A stretch of DNA of 38,962 nucleotides from Candidatus Wolfebacteria bacterium (GTDB lineage Bacteria; Patescibacteriota; Minisyncoccia; Phycocordibacterales; NVSU01). The notes under the pieces are model-generated. The model was given only the letters and a program-made list of their open reading frames with translations. It was not told the origin of the DNA and searched no databases. A program made the translations under genes and the position numbers. Below are positions 6,599 through 14,026 of this stretch, piece by piece; position 1 is the first letter of the stretch; every line of letters starts with the position of its first letter. The DNA is taken from positions 54 to 39,015 of the forward strand of contig NVSU01000011.1 of the NCBI GenBank assembly GCA_002401345.1, in the 5' to 3' direction.

Positions 6599-6678
6599 GA
6601 ATTATGAATAAAGAATTATGAATTATGGGGGAAATTTGCTTCGCAAATTTCCCATTCCTGATTCATATTTCATGATTC
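6599..6678. repeat. Hairpin insertion in 23S rRNA (helix 25 region), copy 1
   Basis: GAATTATGAATAAAGAATTATGAATTAT-like sequence and a perfect GGGAAATTTGC-ttc-GCAAATTTCCC hairpin. It lies between two short hairpins (GGCATCACAT..ATGTGATGCC and GGACATCA..TGATGTCC). Flanking conserved sequence places it at E. coli helix 25. It shares its core with 7923-7986 in the opposite orientation. Confidence 0.75.
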
Positions 6679-7210
6679 GGACATCATGCGTAGTGTGATG
6701 TCCATGACCGCGTGCCTATTGAAGAATGAGCCAACGAGTTTATATATATTGCTTAGCTAAACCATACAGTGGTGGAGCTCTAGGGAAACCGAGTATTAAT
6801 AGTGCGAAATTTGTAGTATGTATAAGACCCGAAACCAAGTGAGCTTGCCATGAGCAGGGTGAACCCCGCAGAAATGTGGGAGGAGGCCCGAACCGGTTGG
6901 TCGTACAATTCCATCGGATGACTTGTGGTAAGGAGTGAAAAGCTAATCGAACTTGGTAATAGCTGGTTCTCTCCGAAATAGCTTTAGGGCTAGCGTCGTG
7001 TGTACCTTTTGGGGGTAGAGCACTGGAAGGTTTAAATAGGGGGAAACCTCGTTAAACCTATCAAACTCCGAATACCAAAAGTAAATTACGCGGCAGTTAG
7101 ACTACGGGGGCTAAGCTCCGTTAGTCGAAAGGGAAACAGCCCAGATCTCTAGATAAGGTCCCTAAATCTACACTAAGTGCAAACTAAGGATGTGAAATCT
7201 CATAGACAAT

Positions 7211-7254
<44 letters not shown>

Positions 7255-7922
7255 CAGCTCACTGATCAAGAGGTCTCGCGCCGAAAATAATCGGGGCTAA
7301 GTGTAGTACCGAATCTGAGGATTCATGATTACTTCGGTAATTGTGAGTGGTAGGAGAGTATTCCACTCCGCATTGAAGCCAAAGGGGTGACCCATGGTGG
7401 AGCGTGTGGAAGTAAGAATGTTGGCACAAGTAACCGCAACGCGGGTGAGATCCCCGCGCGCCGAAAGACTAAGGTTTCCTTGGCAATGATAATCAACCAA
7501 GGGTTAGTCGGGCCTAAGGCAATGGCGAAAGCCGCAGCCGATGGACACATGGTTAATATTCCATGACTTCTATATTGTTCGATGGGAGGACGGAGTTTAG
7601 TATGTATCGCGTATTATTGGATTTACGTTCGTACTGTAGGGAGGATGTGTAGGAAAATCCGCACATCATTAACTCCGAGCAGCGCGAAAATTCTTCACTT
7701 CGGTGAAGGAAATGATGCAAAGCAAGCTTCCAAGAAAATTCTCTAAGGATAACAATACAGAATCCGTACCGTAAACCAACACAGGTAGTCAGGTCGAGAA
7801 GACCAAGGCGAACGAGTGAGAGGTCCTCAAGGAACTCGGCAAAAAAGCAGCCGTAACTTCGGAATAAGGCTTGCCCGAGCATCTCACTGTCGTGAAATGC
7901 GGAATAATGAAGCATGAAGCAA

Positions 7923-7986
7923 GAATAATGAAATTAAAATTTGCGAAGCAAATTTTTTATAATTCATAATTCGTTATTCATAATTC
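7923..7986. repeat. Hairpin insertion in 23S rRNA (helix 63 region), copy 2
   Basis: The reverse complement reads GAATTATGAATAACGAATTATGAATTAT then AAATTTGCTTCGCAAATTT, nearly the same as copy 1. Flanks (CCGTAACTTCGG before, AAAGTATCCCTGGCGACTG after) place it at helix 63. Confidence 0.75.
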
Positions 7987-8193
7987 TGCAACGAACGAGA
8001 GTGAGATGCTTGGGCCGCAGCGAAAGTATCCCTGGCGACTGTTTATCAAAAACACAGCTCCCTGCGAACTAGTAATAGGATGTATAGGGGGTGACGCCTG
8101 ACCAATGCCAGAAGGTTAAATACGGGGGGTGCGTATCTCAGTATTCATAATTATTGTGAACACTGAGATGCGTGCTGATCTGTATAAGCCCTG

Positions 8194-8228
<35 letters not shown>

Positions 8229-8421
8229 TTACTACGTTTACAATTTGTAAGTGTAGTGAAGGACTGGGACTGTTATTCAGTGATAAACAGATACGCAAGT
8301 TACCTTCCACACAGTAATGTGTGAGTAGTCCAGTAACGATTAAATAGAGACCAACGTCGTTGCCCTACCTTGAAAAAGGAGGGATAAGATAGAGTCCATG
8401 ATGTGTTTTAAGGAATTCATG
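8229..8421 (+). ncRNA. Group I intron in 23S rRNA, E. coli position 1931
   Basis: 193 nt separate CGGTCCTAAGGT from AGCGAAATTCC, which are contiguous in ordinary 23S genes. The 5' exon ends in U and the intron ends in G, as expected. Core segments are recognisable: an R-like AAATAGAGACC, a P8 hairpin CCCTACCTTG..AAGGAGGG, and an S-like AAGATAGAGTCC. It has no ORF. The site is the helix 69 region also used by the Simkania-type intron and targeted by I-CeuI. Splicing should restore the normal sequence. Confidence 0.82.
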
Positions 8422-9084
8422 AGCGAAATTCCTTGTCTGGTAAGTTCAGACGTGCACGAATGGCGTAACGACTGGGGAACTGTCTCGAGGACTTGCTCGG
8501 TGAAAATACAATGCCGGTAAAGATGCCGGCTACCCACAGCTAGACGAAAAGACCCTAGAAGCTTTACTATAGCTTGATATTGGTTATGTTGTTTAACTGC
8601 GTAGAATAGGCGGGAGACTTTGAAGGACAGTTTTTGGATTGTCTGGAGTCGCCAGTGAAATACCGCTCTTTTAGACGGCATACCCTAATCCTTACGGTAA
8701 AAACGTAAAGAGACAGTATCTGGTAGGTAGTTTGTTTGGGGCGAATCCCTCCTAAAGAGTAACGGAGGGGCCTATTAAGGTCAGCTAGGCGCGAATGGAA
8801 ATCGTGCCGATAGTGTAATGGCATAAGCTGGCTTGACTGTAAGACGTACATGTCGAGCAGGTGCGAAAGCAGAGCATAGTGAACTGTTAGTACGCATTAG
8901 ATGCGGCTAACAATCAACGGATAAAAGCTACTCTAGGGATAACAGGCTAGTTCCGCCTAAGAGTTCATATCGACGGCGGAGTTCGGCACCTCGATGTCGG
9001 CTCAACTTATCCTGGGGCTGGAGAAGGTCCCAAGGGTTTGGCTGTTCGCCAATTAAAAAGTTACGCGAGCTGGGTTCAAACCGT

Positions 9085-9367
9085 TCAGGAGCTATAATAA
9101 TGGCTTTTGAATAGTTTGAATCCCTTCGAGATTTTTGTTTATGCAAAAGAAATAGGAACACAACCTTTCACGGCGGTCATAAAGAGTAATCTTTATGTCT
9201 AAAGTTGACTTATATCGGTGAAACCCTGATTAGAATCCAGGGCAATACCGAGGGAATTCATATATTTTTATTATATGAGGCCCGTAGAGACTGAATGTCA
9301 ACCTCCTTTATGTATTAAAGGATGAAGTTACAGTCCGTGCCATGTAGTAATACATGGGAAAATCATG
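9085..9367 (+). ncRNA. Group I intron in 23S rRNA, E. coli position 2593
   Basis: 283 nt separate GGGTTCAAACCGT from CGTGAGACAGG, which are adjacent in normal 23S genes; joining them restores the expected spacing. The core is clear: Q-like CCAGGGCAATACCGAGGGAA, R-like GTAGAGACTGAATG, P8 CTCCTTT..AAAGGA, S-like AAGTTACAGTCC, with P7 pairing GACTG to CAGTC. The intron ends in G. There is no ORF. The site is the peptidyl-transferase-proximal position known from the I-CreI intron. Confidence 0.9.
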
Positions 9368-9691
9368 CGTGAGACAGGTTGGTCTCCTATCTGCTGTGGG
9401 CGTTGATTCTTGAGAAGATCTGCTTCTAGTACGAGAGGACCGAAGTGGACTGACCTCTGGTGTATCGGCTGTCGTGCCAACGGCATTGCCGAGTAGCTAT
9501 GTTGGGAATGGATAACCTCTGAAAGCATCTAAGAGGGAAGCCAACTTCAAGATAAGGAATCGTTGAGAATCCTAGGAGATGACTAGGTTGATAGGCTCTA
9601 AGTGTACGCACAGTAATGTGTTCAGCTGAGGAGTACTAATTATTCGATTCCTATTAGGAAACTTGAAAATCACATATAATTAATGATCAAA

Positions 9692-9968
9692 TTTTGAAAG
9701 CTACTATTTGGGTTATGTAATCCAAAAAAAGAAAGCGAGCATTTTCGTTGAGTGTAGTACTGTCAGTTATTTTTTTAGAAAAATATTTACTGTGTTATTA
9801 CTGAAGATAAATAGTGGACACCTGGAACGTGACAATTGGGAAGTCTTACAAACTTCTCCAAAAAGGTACCAGTGATGTATTACTGCTCGCTCCCAATTCT
9901 AGTTCTTTCTATCTACAACATGTCGCGCGATCGAATGTTCGATCGCGCCCAAATAGTAGCTTTCAAAA
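9692..9968 (+). other. Structured 277-bp insert in the 23S-5S spacer, closed by a 21-bp stem
   Basis: TTTTGAAAGCTACTATTTGGG (9692-9712) is perfectly complementary to 9948-9968. The interior contains TTGGGAAG..CTTCTCCAA, a GCGAGCA/TGCTCGC pairing and GCGCGATCGAA..TTCGATCGCGC. Like the 23S and 5S genes, it appears enclosed by its own long processing-type stem. The tracked ORFs here lack coding character. The spacer also has ATGAAAAC-aa-GTTTTCAT at about 10004-10021. It may be an unrecognised RNA or a mobile insert. No target duplication was found. Confidence 0.6.
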
Positions 9969-10059
9969 AGTATGCAAAGCATATATTAGGTTCACTCGGA
10001 CGATATGAAAACAAGTTTTCATGTCGCTCCTCGTTGCCAAATATAGAATTGAATATTCT

Positions 10060-10169
10060 ATTCTGGTGGTTTGACGCGGTGGCCACACCTGTTCTCATTC
10101 CGAACACAGAAGTTAAGCACTGTAGTACCGATGATACTCTTTTAGGGGAAAGTAGGTAACTGCCAGAAT
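10060..10169 (+). rRNA. 5S ribosomal RNA
   Basis: 110 nt. The terminal stem ATTCTGG..CCAGAAT, the loop B/C region CCACACCTGTTCTCATTCCGAACACAG and AAGTTAAGCACTGTAG are diagnostic for bacterial 5S. The flanks extend the stem (TATTCT../..AGAGTA), suggesting a processing helix. It lies about 400 bp after the 23S gene, an unusually long spacer. Confidence 0.95.
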
Positions 10170-10185
10170 AGAGTATTTAATACCA

Positions 10186-10216
10186 CAAAAATCAGCTTTA
10201 AAAGGCTGGTTTTTTT
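10186..10216 (+). terminator. Terminator of the rRNA operon
   Basis: AAAAATCAGC..GGCTGGTTTTTTT directly after the 5S gene. The next promoter's -10 box begins three bases after the T run. Confidence 0.8.
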
Positions 10217-10218
10217 GG

Positions 10219-10224
10219 TATAAT
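10219..10224 (+). promoter_or_regulatory. -10 box of a leaderless promoter
   Basis: TATAAT ends 7 bp before the ATG at 10232, so transcription should begin at or next to the start codon. This decides against the tracked ATG at 10223, which lies within the box. Confidence 0.7.
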
Positions 10225-10231
10225 GGCGAAT

Positions 10232-10984
10232 ATGAGCAAACCTGGAATTAATGAATTTTTCGATATAAATAAATTTCCGAAAGAAAAGGGGATTTTGTTT
10301 TTTCCCTTATCTATTTCCAATTTAGACACCAAACAAAGACCGGAGATTCTTATTCAACACATCGTGGATTTTATCCCTAAAGTGGCTATGCCACAGATTG
10401 GTTTAAATTTTGTGTACAGTGATACACTTTACTTGCATTCAGATGAGCTTGCATATGTTTTGAAACAGAAACACATGGAAATGATAATCAGTCACCGGAA
10501 TGCAATCCGTAAATTGATTGAGAAAAAAAGAATGAATCTCCAAATTCAGCATGCTTTTTCTTTTGAAAGTTGGTCTCAATTGTATCTTGGAACAAGAGAT
10601 TTTTCTGATAAATTTAGAGAGATTAGAAAGTTGTATGAAAGAGATGAAAATCTACAGAAGTACGTGAATGAAGACTGTACTTATTTTGGGAAAGAATGTT
10701 CAGAAAATCAAATTAATTTTTTCTTGGAAGAGTCACTCATGGCGTATCTTGCAGTAAAAGGGAAGGTTAGATTCCAGAATGATTACATTGAAGATCAGCA
10801 AAAATGGATACTACAGGCGTATCCAGGATTTCCTCCAAAAACACAGGTATATTTATTTCAATTGAACCCATTTAAACTAGAAAACCCTGACAATTTTTAT
10901 GAAAATGCATTTTATGATCTTGAGAAGAAACAATTAATAGAGTATGACCGTGTAGATTTAGAAACATATAATTTAGATTCATAA
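10232..10984 (+). CDS. Possible cyclodipeptide synthase-like protein
   Basis: 250 residues, soluble, no signal peptide. Several features follow the order seen in tRNA-dependent cyclodipeptide synthases (CDPS): an early strand ending in FPLSISN (the family has a nucleophilic Ser in a GxSxxN-like motif), YSDTLYLHSDELAYVLKQKH, SHRNAIRKLIEKK, a W-containing helix FSFESWSQLYLG, and a late INFFLEESLMAYL helix where CDPSs have the YxxxE catalytic pair. CDPSs join amino acids from two aminoacyl-tRNAs. The similarity is judged by eye; key residues, notably the Tyr before the Glu (Phe here), are not all conserved. It is followed two bases later by a membrane protein gene, probably in one operon. It could equally be a novel fold. 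Confidence 0.4.
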   Translation: MSKPGINEFFDINKFPKEKGILFFPLSISNLDTKQRPEILIQHIVDFIPKVAMPQIGLNFVYSDTLYLHSDELAYVLKQKHMEMIISHRNAIRKLIEKKRMNLQIQHAFSFESWSQLYLGTRDFSDKFREIRKLYERDENLQKYVNEDCTYFGKECSENQINFFLEESLMAYLAVKGKVRFQNDYIEDQQKWILQAYPGFPPKTQVYLFQLNPFKLENPDNFYENAFYDLEKKQLIEYDRVDLETYNLDS

Positions 10985-10985
10985 T

Positions 10986-11765
10986 ATGAACTGGGCAAAT
11001 AAGCGTCAATTTATAATATTTGGAATAGTAGCAGTGGTAGTTTTAGTCCTCGCTCTTTTCTATATAGTCCCTCGAGCAACTAGGGCACCAACGTGTTTTG
11101 ATAATAAGCAAAATGGAAATGAGACAGGAGTTGATAGTGGAGGAGATTGTCCTAGATTCTCACCAGAAGAAATCAATGAAATAGGTATATTGTGGAGTAG
11201 GGCATTTGAAACAACCCCAAATATTTTCAATGTAGTCGCTTTTATAGAAAATAGAAATCCTGATGGAATAGTATTTGAAGTTCCATACGTATTTAAGATT
11301 TTTGATAAAGACAATGTGTTTATTGCTGATCGAGAAGGTACAACATTTATTGAACCCAATAAACGTTCGGCGATTTTTGAGGGGAATATAGATGTGGGTA
11401 ATAGAGTTCCGTTTCGTGCAACATTTAGTTTTCTTGAAAGTCCACAATGGATACGAGTCGACAGGCAAATCTTAGAAGACATACTAATTGTGGTACAAGA
11501 TGAAACACTTATAAATACATTCACAAGTCCTAAACTTTCTGCGACACTTACAAATAATTCACTCTATAATATTCCCAAATTAGAGGTAGTTGCGATTATT
11601 TTTGATGCTGATGATAATGCGATTGCCGTGAGTAAGACATTTGTGGATGTGCTTAAAAAGAAAAAATCACAAAAAGTATTCTTTACATGGCCTCAACCTT
11701 TTGAGGATACCGCAGTGAGAATTGAACTTATTCCACGTATAAACATATTTGAAATCGATTTTTAA
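10986..11765 (+). CDS. Membrane-anchored extracytoplasmic protein
   Basis: 259 residues. One N-terminal membrane helix (FIIFGIVAVVVLVLALFYIV, residues 9-28) follows a short basic N-terminus, giving an outside-facing C-terminal domain. Two cysteines frame a Asn/Gly/Asp-rich loop (CFDNKQNGNETGVDSGGDC), a motif seen in many Parcubacterial surface proteins and resembling small metal- or disulfide-stabilised loops. The rest is beta-rich and FxxxN-patterned (VVAFIENRNPDGIVFEVPYVFKIFD). Co-transcribed with the upstream gene (one-base gap). Function unknown; no enzyme motif. Confidence 0.7.
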   Translation: MNWANKRQFIIFGIVAVVVLVLALFYIVPRATRAPTCFDNKQNGNETGVDSGGDCPRFSPEEINEIGILWSRAFETTPNIFNVVAFIENRNPDGIVFEVPYVFKIFDKDNVFIADREGTTFIEPNKRSAIFEGNIDVGNRVPFRATFSFLESPQWIRVDRQILEDILIVVQDETLINTFTSPKLSATLTNNSLYNIPKLEVVAIIFDADDNAIAVSKTFVDVLKKKKSQKVFFTWPQPFEDTAVRIELIPRINIFEIDF

Positions 11766-11779
11766 AATAATCACATGAA

Positions 11780-11899
11780 TCCCGTTAGAGATCTAAACGT
11801 TATGTATTGGACTTTGTGGAGAATCTACAGATATAATAAAAACAATTAGAATTTATTACGAATTATACGGAAATCTTTGACTTCCTATCTCTAACGGGA
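11780..11899 (+). mobile_element. MITE-like element, TCCCGTTAGAGAT family, copy M1
   Basis: 120 bp with 13-bp terminal inverted repeats TCCCGTTAGAGAT/ATCTCTAACGGGA, flanked by TGAA on both sides (11776-11779 and 11900-11903). It has a subterminal hairpin (GGAAaTC-ttt-GAcTTCC) and an internal TATAAT. It differs at about five positions from M5 at 27178, which is in the opposite orientation. It carries no transposase, so it must move in trans. The gene-free stretch 11766-12155 is filled by M1, M2 and M3. Confidence 0.9.
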
Positions 11900-11903
11900 T
11901 GAA

Positions 11904-12022
11904 TCCCGTACGAAATGAATAAGTTATAGATTTGGTCTTGATGTGGTATAAATAATTTACTTTTATTATGAAGAATTATACAAATAATTTGCGGAAATCT
12001 TTGATTTCCTATCTCTAACGGG
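11904..12022 (+). mobile_element. MITE-like element, TCCCGTTAGAGAT family, copy M2 (left end degenerate)
   Basis: 119 bp between TGAA copies. The right end is intact (GGAAATC-ttt-GATTTCC hairpin then TATCTCTAACGGGA). The left end reads TCCCGTACGAAAT, so the terminal repeat is degenerate. It is inserted directly against M1's target duplication. Confidence 0.85.
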
Positions 12023-12026
12023 ATGA

Positions 12027-12156
12027 ATCCCGTAGTAGAAAATGACATTAGAGAAACATCATATTTTTTATGTATAATATAATTCAGCATTATAATAAAT
12101 TAATAAATCATGACATATATGCTCCACAAGGAGCGATGTCATTTTTCACTACGGGA
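12027..12156 (+). mobile_element. MITE-like element, TCCCGTAGT family, copy M3
   Basis: 130 bp with ends TCCCGTAGTAGAAAAtGACAT and ATGTCATTTTTCACTACGGGA, flanked by TGAA. The right subterminal part folds as ATGACAT..GCTCC-acaa-GGAGC..ATGTCAT. The interior has TATAAT and ATAATAAATTAA stretches that may act as a promoter. Its last base is the A of the rodA start codon. Confidence 0.88.
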
Positions 12157-13301
12157 TGAATGCTATTAAAAAATCAAAGTTATTTCGTGGAGTAGATTGG
12201 CTCCTCTTTTTTTTCATAGTTCCTCTTCTTGGGGCTGGACTTGTGACAATGAATTCATTTGTGACTACTCAGCTACAGGGTGGTTTTTTTGAGAAGCAAC
12301 TTTTATGGATTGCGCTTTCTTTGATAATCTTTTTTGTATTTTCAACTATTGATTTCAGGTTTTTAAAGCAAACTAATGTACTTGTGACACTTTATTTAAT
12401 TTTTACTGGTTTGTTGTTGTTTCTCTTTGTATTTGGAAGCACTATAAAGGGGGCAACGAGCTGGTTTGATTTAGGTGGATTCTCTTTTCAGCCGTCAGAT
12501 TTGATGAAGTTGATTGTGGTACTGATGTTGGCAAAATATTTTTCCCGTAGACACGTAGAGATAGCCAATGTTAAACATATCTTAGTATCAGGATTATATG
12601 CACTCATTCCTTTCGTATTAGTATTCTTGCAGCCTGATTTTGGATCGGCAGTCGTAATTTTTCTTATTTGGCTCGGTATGGTGATGGTGTCTGGAATATC
12701 AAAGAAACACCTTGCGGTGGTGTTTACGACAGTGGCACTTATTTCAGTATTTCTTTGGTCCTTTGTATTTCAGCCATATCAGAAAGCCCGAATTCAGTCA
12801 TTTATATATCCCCTTACAGACATAAGTGGCACTGGATACAATGCATATCAATCAACTATAGCGGTTGGCTCAGGACAGCTATTGGGCAAGGGAGTTGGAT
12901 ACGGCACACAATCACGACTTCAATTTTTGCCAGAATATGAAACCGACTTTATATTTGCAGCATTCGCTGAAGAGTGGGGCTTTGTCGGCTCGATTCTTGT
13001 GTTTATACTCTATGGACTGGTCATTTGGAGGATTCTCGCTAATGCATTACTAGGAGCGTCCAATTTTGAGATGTTGTATGGAATTGGAGTCGCGATATTT
13101 TTTATGAGCCACATTGTGATAAATATAGGTATGAATATTGGATTGCTGCCCGTCACCGGTATTACACTACCATTTATGAGTTATGGAGGGTCTCATCTCG
13201 TGACAGAATTTGCTGCACTTGGAATTCTTATGGGTATGCGTAATTACAGAAGAAGAACTCATAGAGATGATCTAAAAAATGAATTCTTAGGTATTGAGTA
13301 A
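12156..13301 (+). CDS. rodA: RodA/FtsW-family peptidoglycan glycosyltransferase
   Basis: 381 residues with about ten membrane helices. SEDS-family motifs are present: GATSWFDLGGFSFQPSDLMKLIVVLMLAKY (the QPSEhhK region), FLQPDFGSAVVI, and the C-terminal LPVTGITLPFMSYGGSHLV. These proteins polymerise lipid II into glycan strands together with a class B PBP. Glycine in GKGVGYGTQSRLQFLPEYETDFIFAAFAEEWGF matches the conserved extracellular segment with the catalytic-type Asp. RodA is preferred over FtsW by length and the Q(S)RLxFLPExxTDFIF wording. The ATG is created by the end of element M3 plus the TG of its target duplication; no Shine-Dalgarno precedes it. It leads a run of envelope and export genes. 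Confidence 0.93.
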   Translation: MNAIKKSKLFRGVDWLLFFFIVPLLGAGLVTMNSFVTTQLQGGFFEKQLLWIALSLIIFFVFSTIDFRFLKQTNVLVTLYLIFTGLLLFLFVFGSTIKGATSWFDLGGFSFQPSDLMKLIVVLMLAKYFSRRHVEIANVKHILVSGLYALIPFVLVFLQPDFGSAVVIFLIWLGMVMVSGISKKHLAVVFTTVALISVFLWSFVFQPYQKARIQSFIYPLTDISGTGYNAYQSTIAVGSGQLLGKGVGYGTQSRLQFLPEYETDFIFAAFAEEWGFVGSILVFILYGLVIWRILANALLGASNFEMLYGIGVAIFFMSHIVINIGMNIGLLPVTGITLPFMSYGGSHLVTEFAALGILMGMRNYRRRTHRDDLKNEFLGIE

Positions 13302-13304
13302 GAT

Positions 13305-13334
13305 AGTATAAGTATAAGTATAAGTATAAGTATT
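13305..13334 (+). repeat. AGTATA hexamer tandem repeat
   Basis: Four perfect AGTATA units and a fifth imperfect one (AGTATT) fill the space between rodA and the next ATG. A repeat of this kind can slip in replication and change promoter spacing. Confidence 0.85.
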
Positions 13335-13338
13335 TAGT

Positions 13339-13992
13339 ATGAGTATATTAGAAAAAAGGAAAATATTAACACGAGATGAGATAAATAGAGTAGAAGTGGT
13401 TGATAATGATGAATCACTTGTTGAAATAGAGGAAACTGAAAAACTTAAATTAAGCACAAAAAGAACAAGTATTTATTTTAATCGTAGGCAGGTTGTAGAA
13501 ATGCTTTATGAGGCAGCTGATCACTTGTTTAAAGATTATATGTTAGTACTTAGCGAAGGATATAGATCTCTTAAAAGACAGACAGTACTTTGGGAGAAAA
13601 CACTTCTAAGAATTAGAGAAAAATCGCCCAATCTTTCTGAAGATGAAATAAGAAGAAGAGCAAGAATGCTTATAGCTGAACCAACAAAACTTGGGCCACC
13701 TCATTCAACTGGTGGGGCTGTTGATGTTATGCTTGCATACAGCGATGGTACTGAAGTGGAAATGGGTGGAGAAATTGGGAAATCAGGAGGAAAAACGTGG
13801 ACTGCATCTGATGGACTTACAGAAGAAGAGGAAAAGAATAGAAAAATTCTTCTAGATGTTATGGAACAAGCAGGATTTATAAATTATCCAGGGGAGTGGT
13901 GGCATTATTCATACGGGGATAGAATGTGGGCTGCATATACAGGGAGTGACACGTGTTTTTATGATGGTCCACTTCCGGAACCAAAAGAATAA
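13339..13992 (+). CDS. D-Ala-D-Ala dipeptidase (VanX/DdpX, peptidase family M15D)
   Basis: 217 residues. Zinc-peptidase residues of the VanX family are in place: EGYRSLKRQ with Arg76 (VanX Arg71 equivalent), PHSTGGAVDV giving His122 and Asp129, and GEWWHY giving Glu186 and His189. The enzyme cleaves free D-alanyl-D-alanine, and in organisms without vancomycin exposure it usually recycles cell-wall peptides. There is no signal peptide, so it acts in the cytoplasm. It lies between rodA and folD on the same strand. Nothing suggests a vanHAX resistance cluster. Confidence 0.9.
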   Translation: MSILEKRKILTRDEINRVEVVDNDESLVEIEETEKLKLSTKRTSIYFNRRQVVEMLYEAADHLFKDYMLVLSEGYRSLKRQTVLWEKTLLRIREKSPNLSEDEIRRRARMLIAEPTKLGPPHSTGGAVDVMLAYSDGTEVEMGGEIGKSGGKTWTASDGLTEEEEKNRKILLDVMEQAGFINYPGEWWHYSYGDRMWAAYTGSDTCFYDGPLPEPKE

Positions 13993-14022
13993 CTTTATAA
14001 CTTTACAAACTTTATAACTTTT
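13991..14022 (+). repeat. 14-bp tandem direct repeat before folD
   Basis: AACTTTATAACTTT occurs twice, separated by three bases, and each unit itself contains two AACTTT. It occupies the whole folD upstream gap. Confidence 0.7.
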
Positions 14023-14026
14023 AACT

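Noticed and set aside
9814-10159. Plus-strand ORFs in the 23S-5S spacer and across the 5S gene
   Set aside because: They overlap the 5S gene and the structured stem, and the peptides look random.
11863-12090. 75-aa minus-strand ORF through the MITE stack
   Set aside because: It crosses two element ends and encodes repeated terminal-repeat peptides (GIHPVRDRKSKISV); no transposase features.
13339-13992. Vancomycin resistance determinant (vanX)
   Set aside because: No vanH, vanA-type ligase or VanRS genes nearby; solitary VanX-like dipeptidases serve peptide recycling.
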